Assembly: GCA_013339765.2 (NCBI GenBank)
Contig: CM023457.1
Span: 46,767,974 to 46,831,973, forward strand
From: Haemaphysalis longicornis
Lineage: Eukaryota > Arthropoda > Arachnida > Ixodida > Ixodidae
DNA length: 64,000 nt
Direction: 5' to 3'
Shown: in pieces, positions 57,335-64,000 of the stretch
Numbering within the stretch: the stretch's first letter is position 1
Layout: each line of letters starts with the position of its first letter
Program-made: the position numbers and the translations under genes
The notes under the pieces: generated by a model
Told to the model about the DNA's origin: nothing
The model's input: only the letters and a program-made list of their open reading frames with translations
The model's database searches: none

Positions 57335-57560
57335 GACCGTAGAGTAGTGCTCACAACGAAAAAGTGCTAGAAAGGCATCACGCGGCGGTAACTTTCTGAC
57401 CGCCGAAAGCGAGCAAACTTGCATGCATGTGGGTAGGCAAGGGCGCGCACGTGTGCCACGTCGGTTTCCACAGCAGGCACCGTGCCTCCAGAGTGCACAG
57501 TAGTGGTTTTCGACAGGCGTCCACGTGGTCCGAAGAATTGTATTCGCCGCTGTACATAAA
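57335..57560 (-). repeat. ~220-bp repeat family, copy 3 (inverted)
   Basis: Reverse-complement relative of 56877-57100: CTCGCTTTCGGCGGTCAG, GTGCCTGCTGTGGAAACC and ATTCTTCGGACCACGTGG correspond to blocks of copy 2. More diverged. Confidence 0.5.
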
Positions 57561-57580
57561 CTTACCCGACCTCTATACCG

Positions 57581-57646
57581 GAATGAATGAATGAATGAAT
57601 GAATGAATGAATGAATGAATGAATGAATGAATGAATGAATGAATGA
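57581..57646. repeat. (GAAT)n microsatellite
   Basis: About sixteen GAAT units. On the minus strand it is the (ATTC)n tail after AATAAAGTC of a LINE, as LINE 3' ends often expand into microsatellites. Confidence 0.95.
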
Positions 57647-58020
57647 CTTTATTAGGAATAGACCTGAGGCCCTGGAGGGTTCTCGGGAGATATGGGAGAG
57701 GGAGTTGAAAGTCTCAATGAAAGTCTCATATGCCCTATTAAACACAACATCTTGTGCGTTTGCACGCCCTACTAGGGCTGTCAGACCACTCTACACTGCT
57801 TTGTAAAGACTACAGGCGACTGAATAAATTCCCACGCGTTCGAGAAGAGTAACATCGCAGCGCAGGCGCTCCAGGTACCCAGTATCAATAAGTGGTGGTG
57901 GGCAATAGGCTACCAGCTGTTTTCCACCGCTTTATAATGTAAGGCATGACCATATTACGTGAAACAAGTTCGGGAGGGTAGTAGCGGCACCGCAGAAATT
58001 GCACATATGTGCGGATGAAA
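57647..58020 (-). mobile_element. Probable LINE 3' end
   Basis: Minus-strand sequence ends SRASGLFLIKSF then (ATTC)n, and broken frames upstream show no intact domain. The assignment rests on the AATAAAG plus microsatellite tail. Confidence 0.4.
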
Positions 58021-58039
58021 GGGATGTGGTGCCATGGTA

Positions 58040-58165
58040 CAATTTGCGAACAATGTCCGGAGCACTGATCTCCACTTAGTTGCTGGATGGCGCTTCGCCG
58101 CTGTCGCGACCGGGCGCTCGCACGGCCACCGGAAGTTCAACGGCTCGTCCCGGAAGTTGGGCGTC
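58040..58165 (+). repeat. Repeat paired with inverted copy at 60075-60190
   Basis: GTCCGGAGCACTGATCTCCA, GTTGCTGGATGGCGCTTC, CCGGAAGTTC and CTCGTCCCGGAAGT(T/C)GGGC occur here on + and at 60190-60075 on the minus strand in the same order, about 2 kb apart. Confidence 0.7.
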
Positions 58166-58433
58166 TGCTACGCTTCTCAACCACTGATAAGCGTCCCCAT
58201 TGGCGCATTTTGGCATTTGGTTCTCACTTTATTGCATTTTGGCTATACACATCGCGTTCAGATCGCAACTTATGCTATACCGAAGCATGCGACGTTAATA
58301 TGAAGCAGAATTTAATTGCGAAAGAGAACGAAAATGTCACTTGGGTCTTGGTTTGAGAGGAGACGACGCAGCTCGAATGGGATTTATGCTAGCGAGTGGA
58401 CTTTTTGATTCGTGTTAAGATGCACGTCTTACA

Positions 58434-58517
58434 ATAAATTTACAGTCGTGAAGGGACTTGTATTAGTTGAAAACAATAAATTAACAGCCGTGAAAGGACT
58501 TGGATTATCAGAAAATC
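58434..58517 (+). repeat. 42-bp tandem duplication in an unknown frame
   Basis: Two adjacent 42-bp units (AATAAATTTACAGTCGTGAA... and AATAAATTAACAGCCGTGAA...) preserve the reading frame 58412-58816, giving NKFTVVKGLVLVEN and NKLTAVKGLGLSEN. The 134-codon frame has no recognised domain and may be fortuitous. Confidence 0.5.
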
Positions 58518-59376
58518 AACTAGCTAAGCGATTTCGATATCAACACGGAGGAAGCAGCCTGAAGCAGAAGAACCGATTAGAGGTTTGCTACGTGCGTGCC
58601 GAAAAAAAAAACTGGAAATGTCTGTGCGCAGCTTGCTCCTGTTTTACCTTTGAAGGTCAGTACATCGGTAACCTTTACAGTATGAATTCAAGCATATGTG
58701 TGTTTGAAAAGTATACCACTAACATCTTAGACCGCTATAATAGCACCACTGAGATACATAACGCAGACAACAGCATTTCAAAAATTGAAAGAAAAAATTG
58801 GGTACTTAAAATTTAAGACCTCGCACTTTGTAACGTAATGAAGATGTTTTTCCAGTTACGTTTCATTGCTTACAGTACATGGTTTTCAGAGTAAGTTTGC
58901 AAAACAATTTTTTTATTGCGGAAGTTTGCTATTCAGCATAAGGGGAAATTAAATGTGCAAATACACTCTCGATTCCCGAAGGAATCGGAGCAGGGGCAAT
59001 TATTTGGTTCTTGTATCCACGCCATGAAATCTGGCGGACGTCCGGGGAGCGCGCCGCAGGTGGCGATGTGCACGCGCAAAGGCTTCCTCAACCACAGCTC
59101 CATGTAGATTTTATTCTGCTCCGAGCTAATTTGTAGGGCGTCATTTTTAAAGCGACTCTGCAAATATACTACGAAAGAAGGTAGCGCCCATGCAGGCGAT
59201 TTCAGTTTGTAATAACCGTAGCATCAACTGCCGGGGAAGTTATACGAACGCTAAAAGCGAACTGCGAGGGCCGAACAGTATTCTTTTTTTTCAGGGCCGC
59301 TATACCAAAATGCCGAGCCATGACGTACTATACCTTTTCCAGATGCTTCTGGAAAGAAAACAACTTGGGCACGGCG

Positions 59377-59711
59377 TCAGAGAGAGAGAGAGTAAACTTT
59401 ATTAAAGAAAAAAGCCAAGTGGTCGGTTTCCTCAGTCCAGGACCCGTTGGAGCGTCCAGCCGTCTCAGCCCGGTGAATCAGCCGAAACTGTTCTTCGGCG
59501 CTCGAGCTGGCCAGTTCTCCTTCCCACTGCTCAACCGAGGGGTTAGAAATCGCGGAAACTGAGGGGTTGAGCTGGCACTCCCACACCATGTGGTATAAAG
59601 TGCAGGGTGCTTTGCAGAATCGACACTGCGGGTGGTATTGCGTAGGCCAGATAAAGTGCAGCTTGGTAGGATGGGGAAAGGTGTTTGTTTGCAGGAGACG
59701 CCAGTAGCGCT
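59377..59711 (-). mobile_element. I-clade-like LINE C-terminal tail
   Basis: Minus strand: ERYWRLLQTNTFPHPTKLHF, CRFCKAPCTLYHMVWEC (CCHC knuckle), SVEQWEGELASSSAEEQFRL and IHRAETAGRSNG. It ends at AATAAAGTTTACTCTCTCTC (59402-59380). The frame is open throughout. 5'-truncated at the junction with the THAP fragment. Confidence 0.85.
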
Positions 59712-59868
59712 CCGGCTGTAGCCGAGTTTGTGCGCCCGTGCTGTCAAAACAGTTGTCAGTAAAATGGTCTCCGCAGAGCCTGCTGCCTGGGGATGGAACC
59801 CATTTGTCCCTTCTTAATTTGCCGCCCAACGCCGGTATAAATCCGCCTTAGAGCGAGGGAATCTGCGT
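59712..59868 (-). pseudogene. THAP zinc-finger exon fragment
   Basis: Minus strand, after an acceptor-like gttacgcag: RFPRSKADLYRRWAAN, a one-base frame change, then LRRDKWVPSPGSRLCGDHFT and DNCFD, then STGAQTRLQP. This matches the second half of a THAP domain (F-P...W...R...W-x-P-S...L-C-x-x-H-F). The first Cys pair and the AVPTIF-type end are absent. The frameshift and the LINE fused to its 3' side make it a pseudo-exon. It could derive from a P-element-like transposase, which also carries THAP, or from a host gene. Confidence 0.75.
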
Positions 59869-60074
59869 AACAAGAGCCACAGCTTAAAAACGACACTGAT
59901 TTGACATTTGCGTTTCGCTGCGTATCATGCACGTCGTACAGAATATTTTAATACTTCCAAGTGGAACGTCTTCCCAGATGATTTCTCTGGTCTGCTGGTG
60001 CAGTTTACGGCGAACAAGCAGGTCTTTTTGGCGGAATTCGCGCGGAACCAGCCCATACGTAGCATGCGCTATGC

Positions 60075-60190
60075 TGGAACGGCGGCCATTTGCCCGACTT
60101 CCGGGACGAGCACTCGAACTTCCGGCGACCGCGCGCCGGAGAGCTTGAAGCGCCATCCAGCAACTCTAGTGAAGATCAGTGGTCCGGAGT
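60075..60190 (-). repeat. Inverted partner of 58040-58165
   Basis: See 58040-58165; same blocks on the opposite strand. It lies upstream (minus strand) of the THAP fragment. Confidence 0.65.
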
Positions 60191-60379
60191 GTAGGCGGTG
60201 TCCGCGCATGCTTTCTGGAAAAAGATTTCATCCTGCCGTGAGAACGATACCAAGCCGGGATAAGGCCGTGGGGGTGCTTCTTGGAATAGCCGTGGACTTT
60301 GTTGCCGCAGTTTTCGTCTTTTTTGAAACCAGGCAGAACATGTCGGTGATATTGCCACGAACCAAGTTTTGGGTTTGTT

Positions 60380-60773
60380 TGTTTATGTTTTGTTTTTGCC
60401 GACCGTCTGCCCCGGGCTCTGTTATCTGTGTTATCCATGGACCAAGTGAAACGCGTGCTCATTCTTTATGCCGCACCTGTTATCTCCTTTCATACGGAGA
60501 GTGCTTCGAACTAGCGTCACCAGCCTAGAACAATTTTCCTTCATCTACGGTGTTCTGGATACAATTCGACTATTCGAGAAACCCTCGCGCCGAGTGATAA
60601 CTGCCCGCAGAGCAGATGCCGCGGCATTCGACTAGCCGACTCTCGCTTGCGCACGTCACTTTGTTGACTGCTGCTTCGCCGCCTGTGTGTTCTTTGAGTT
60701 GTTAGGGGAGCACAAGTTCGCTCCAATAAACTTGTTTTCCTTAAAGACAGCTGCGTCGTCTTTGGCTTCGTGA
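60380..60773 (+). mobile_element. Possible LTR (3' end visible)
   Basis: CCAATAAACTTGTTTTCC (60723) is followed 30-40 nt later by GGCTTCGTGACA and an A/T-rich spacer. This arrangement looks like an R-U5 end of a tick LTR. The left edge is arbitrary, and no partner LTR or pol was found. Confidence 0.3.
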
Positions 60774-60839
60774 CAATATTTCGGCAGAGGGCGCGGTAGC
60801 CAGAGAGGGTTTTAAAGAATGCACTCCCTATAAGCATTG

Positions 60840-61434
60840 TGTGCTTGCTGGTTTCCAGTCACTCCAGCTGTGTGACCAGGTGCCCAAGCCATACGAATAT
60901 AAATGCCTTTCCCGCGCAAGGATTGAATTGTGCTTATAATATGGTTGGTGGTTACATTATTGGTGTAAGCCTTGTTAAGTTCCTGTAGGGCAACGCGTAA
61001 GTCCGTAAAGATGCGGCAATGGGGACATTCGGTTGCTGGGAGGTATGAATTTGTCCGAGTGCTCCAAGAATGGCAAATAGCTAGACATCGTCAGTAAGTC
61101 CGCACGTGTTGATGGCCTACCGAGATCCATTCAGGGTTGGGTCTTTGGGGCAGGTCCACGCGATCGCTGTGCTCATTCCGCTAATAGCTGCATCTGTAAA
61201 GATATCGAACTCCTCCGAGCCTTTTTCGTGGGCCAAGTGGGCAATGTACTGCTCCCATACAGTTTTTCGACGTCGCGCTATCGGGCGGCGACGGAGTAGG
61301 ACGAGTGCCTGGCCTTCCCACGGCGGAAGAGCAGAGGGCACATCGGAGATACCTACTTCGACGCGTTTCGATCCGCTGCCGGGGCATGAAGGAGAAAGAT
61401 CCCATTCGATTTGTTCAAGCTCTCCTGATTTCAC
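60840..61434 (-). mobile_element. LINE RNase H fragment (opposite orientation)
   Basis: Minus strand reads EQIEWDLSPSCPGSG, then RRKTVWEQYIAHLAHEKGSE, then FDIFTDAAISGMSTAIAWTC, an RNase H start with its first catalytic Asp (FTDA). Different subfamily from the plus-strand LINE that begins at 61437; the two abut head to head. Confidence 0.6.
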
Positions 61435-61436
61435 GA

Positions 61437-62060
61437 GTAACCTATGTAATACCTTACCTTACCCTCACCAAAGTGACAGGGAAACCATTGATCCATTTAT
61501 CCACAAAGCTTTTAAGCAAGTATTATATCTACCTATGAAAACTTCAATGGCTCGTCTCCTACAACTTGGCCTCCACAATACGGTATCCCAGCTTATCCAA
61601 GGCTACCTATCAAGCCAACGGCTGCGTTTAACACAAACACCTGCAGGGCTAGCCCTCCTAAACAATCTCCATATCACATTCCCGCAATCTACTGCGTGTC
61701 AGCCCCCCACTGACGGTTGGAGAAGTAACATCCGGGTTCACCCTTTACCCAAAATATGCAGCCTGACCTCCATCCTAACCGCCGATAAGCCCGAAGCCAA
61801 GCACTTGAGAATATTTATGGAAAAAGAACAGATGTCTCTTATACGGACGCTAGTACCTACCCTAATGGTCAACACAAAGTAGCCACAGTCACCACAAAGG
61901 GCGCCCTCATTACCTCTGCATCAATCAAGACATCACCAACCCGGGTTTACGAAGAGGTAGCTATCACCCTAGCCCTCATACATAGGAAGTGCCCAATCCT
62001 TATCACGGATTCCCAACCTGCCTGCCGTAGTTTCTTAGCCGGAAGGTGTTCCAGTTGAGG
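61437..62060 (+). mobile_element. I-clade-like LINE, RT thumb and RNase H
   Basis: RFVQALLISRVTYVIPYL starts the piece, then KTSMARLLQLGLHNTVSQLI. RNase H follows, split by a frame change near 61860: SLIRTLVPT is YTDAS-like in the other frame, followed by ATVTTKGALITSASIKTSPT, RVYEEVAITLALIHRKCPIL and ITDSQPACRSF. 5'-truncated and frameshifted. Confidence 0.75.
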
Positions 62061-62139
62061 GTTTTAAGGGTGGTCCGCTGGTGCGTCTTCTTAACGATGA
62101 TATGAATAAAAATTACACCGTCTTCCCCTGGGGAACCCT

Positions 62140-62655
62140 GATGAGGATGCGAAGCATCATGGGGGTTCCGTATGGTTCCATTGTGTTGCCATTATGTTGA
62201 GTGATCTGGTGTTTAGTTGCGTCAGAGGGAATTTCGCGTCCGCGTCCACACCGGTGGCAAAGGCACGCAAGTACTGTTGTGTTACGGTGAGAGGCAGTGG
62301 TTCTCGAGGCGCCGAAACTAGTACATCATATTTGTCGATGTTGTCGTCTCTGTGGTAGAATGGGTAGTCTCCGTCAGCGTTAGTGAGGTAAAGGTTGTTG
62401 ACGTTGGTGCACCGGCTGAGAGCATCGTACACGCCCTCCTCTTCGCAGCTTCGTCTTCCTCTTCTTCTTCTTCTTCTTCTTCTTCAGCGGTTCCCATACG
62501 GGAAGATGACGACGGTGGTTGAATGCGAAGCTATCTCGTGATGGATTCTTTGGTTGGCCAATCCCTAGGGGCATCCTGCCACAATCATCATCAGAGGCAC
62601 TGCGGACGGGGCACGGACGCGGGACATCCTCCCGAGCAAGAGATGCTTCGCATCT
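62140..62655 (-). mobile_element. Palindrome-tipped PIF1-helicase repeat (Helitron-like), copy 3
   Basis: Bounded by AGATGC-TTC-GCATCT (62641-62655) and GATGC-GAA-GCATC (62146-62158). The minus strand opens with GRMPLGIGQPK-like sequence shared with copy 2, passes a (CTT)n run (62455-62490), and ends with YDALSRCTNVNNLYLTNADG (about 62430-62370). This is helicase motif VI of the PIF1 family (VALSRxxxxxxLYLT), then YHRDD and about 60 more residues to a stop at 62157. The middle is deleted. A hairpin just inside the 3' end is typical of Helitrons. Confidence 0.7.
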
Positions 62656-62664
62656 AAAATGGGG

Positions 62665-63420
62665 TAATGATTACTGCACCATTTCGTGTTCAGTGGTTGC
62701 CATCGCTTGATAAATCCAGGGGTTGAAAAAGTAAGGTATGTCGTAGTATCAGTTTGATTACGGTACCGACCTACCCGCGTAGGGTAGAATGGCTGGGTTC
62801 GAAGGATAAGTTGGCTGAATTCAAGGGCATTCTCAAGGGTCTTTTCTCATTACATGATGCCCGTATTTCTGTGAGATGGCTATAGGATTGTCGGTACTGA
62901 TTTGGGGCTTTAGAAGGGGACGGTTCTGTGAAAAACTACGGCAATTTCGACGATTCTGACTTTGAAGTTCTCGTAATAAATTTTGTAAAATAAACGTCAA
63001 CATCACTTTTTCAGCAGTGCGATAGTTCAGGTAAACGGATTTTTGGTTTCATTGCCGATACGCTTGCATGTGGTGTCAGTTGAACTTATGTGAAAGGAGT
63101 AGGGCGATTCTGGGCTGCTTCGAGTTCAGGAGGGATCGTCATCATCGTCGTCATCGATAAGCCTCGCTTCATTCAGACTCTGGGAAGAACGCATCAAGAT
63201 CATTGAAAAGTCCTGAAATCCCCCCAAAACTAGCTGACCACCCTCCCAACATCGCGAGGACCTCAGGAAACCTAACATTGTTGCTGTAAGTCAAGATTTC
63301 TTGAACTTACCGCCACCTGAACTTTCGAAGCGGGAGCTCACGAGCTAAGCCTACTTTGGAACAGGCTGACTCAGGTGCGCCTCCCGACGGCACCGCCAGC
63401 CTATGTCGTGGACGCAGAAG
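62665..63420. other. No gene recognised
   Basis: Possibly the 5' UTR of the LINE that follows. (CATCGT)n-like run at 63137-63156. No motif seen. Confidence 0.35.
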
Positions 63421-63425
63421 CTTCC

Positions 63426-64000
63426 ATGGCGGCGGAGACCGGTCGAGTAGAAGAGACGCGCATGGAGCTGAATGAGCATGACAAAGAAAGCGACGACGAA
63501 GGGACTAGATGTAGGTAATTAGTAAGTCGAAGTGAAAGAAGAACAAGAACGGAGTGCAGGGAGACTAAGCAGAGCTTCGTCCCTCCGAAACTACAGCCCA
63601 GGGAGCAATAACAGGCAAGCCTCGCGTCTTCCCGAAGCCCCCACTGCTACCGAAAGGTAACTCTAAAGTGGTTATCAGACACAAGGAGGTCCTTGACTTC
63701 TGCAAATACCAAGCGGCAACCGCCACCGACAGCATCAACGCCGCTCTAACCTCATGGAAGCTTGCAAGCATCAAGATAAGAGTGACTACGACCAAAACAT
63801 CGCCACCGTCAGCACACCTCCCGAGCTCGCAGCAAAGAAACTTGACAAGAGGCAAGATCACACAAATCAACGTCGAAGGCAAGTGTTTCATAGTTAATCC
63901 TTACAAACTCTTCCCCCGTGATTCCAGTAAAGCCGTCTCGCACGAAGTACCGATTGAGTATACACCCCCAGAAATTCTCCATGACTTATGGACGCCCGGA
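63426..64000 (+). mobile_element. LINE ORF1 (Gag-like) fragment, runs off window
   Basis: ATG at 63426 opens MAAETGRVEETRMELNEHDK and stops near 63518. The downstream frame from about 63611 is open to the window end: KPRVFPKPPLLPKGNSKVVI, SINAALTSWKLASIKIRVTT, KITQINVEGKCFIVNPYKLF and EVPIEYTPPEILHDLW. This resembles the ORF1 of the tick I-like LINEs seen elsewhere in the window. Family assignment is from memory. The minus frame 63565-63891 is a shadow. Confidence 0.6.

Noticed and set aside
59908..60528. 206-codon plus-strand frame
   Set aside because: Spans a repeat shared with 58040 in inverted orientation; no domain.
1..64000. CRISPR array, rRNA, operon or prokaryotic defence system
   Set aside because: No regularly spaced identical repeats, no rRNA signature, spliced genes and eukaryotic transposons throughout.

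Overview
This is a gene-poor, repeat-rich eukaryotic window, almost certainly from a hard (ixodid) tick. The evidence is the tick-type serine carboxypeptidase paralogues with spliced exons, SINE copies that resemble the tick Ruka family, many non-LTR retrotransposon tails ending in (CT)n- or (GAT)n-rich sequence, long poly-G runs, and one 100-N assembly gap (53540-53639). There is no bacterial-style gene organisation, CRISPR array or rRNA. The tRNA-like boxes seen belong to SINEs.

The host genes are a minus-strand cluster of serine carboxypeptidases (peptidase family S10, vitellogenic/CPVL-like). One gene is complete and intact. It has four coding exons at 15824-15715, 13439-13256, 9745-9424 and 1703-823. 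All reading phases join and give 498 codons plus a stop, with a signal peptide, GESYG, GQFD and GGHY active-site motifs, and an AATAAA signal just downstream of the stop. Its second intron uses a GC donor. Upstream of it lies a lone, decayed copy of exon 3 (38999-38678), with the same 322-nt length but a lost splice acceptor and altered active-site motifs. Further upstream is an intact last exon of a third paralogue (51483-50642) whose other exons are not in the window.

Region by region: 0.8-15.8 kb is the complete gene, with introns holding LINE, SINE and RTE remnants. 16-26 kb holds LINE pieces and a GC-rich, palindrome-bounded element. 26.2-31.2 kb is a nested locus: a CR1-like LINE split by a PIF1-helicase (Helitron-like) repeat and by a 3.5-kb minus-strand LTR element with no recognisable gag or pol. 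31-50 kb is a graveyard of an LTR-retroelement integrase, LINE tails, SINEs and MITEs (hAT-, piggyBac- and mariner-like). 50.6-51.5 kb is the third carboxypeptidase exon. 52.5-64 kb is again transposons: the 5' end of a Ty3/gypsy-type element abutting the gap, LINEs, a THAP-domain fragment fused to a LINE, another helicase repeat, and the start of a LINE ORF1 running off the end.

Nothing here is a multi-gene operon-like system. The most informative biology is the carboxypeptidase cluster with exon-level duplication, the GC-AG intron, the palindrome-tipped helicase repeat family, and the nested non-autonomous LTR element. All assignments were made by eye from sequence motifs; no database search was run.
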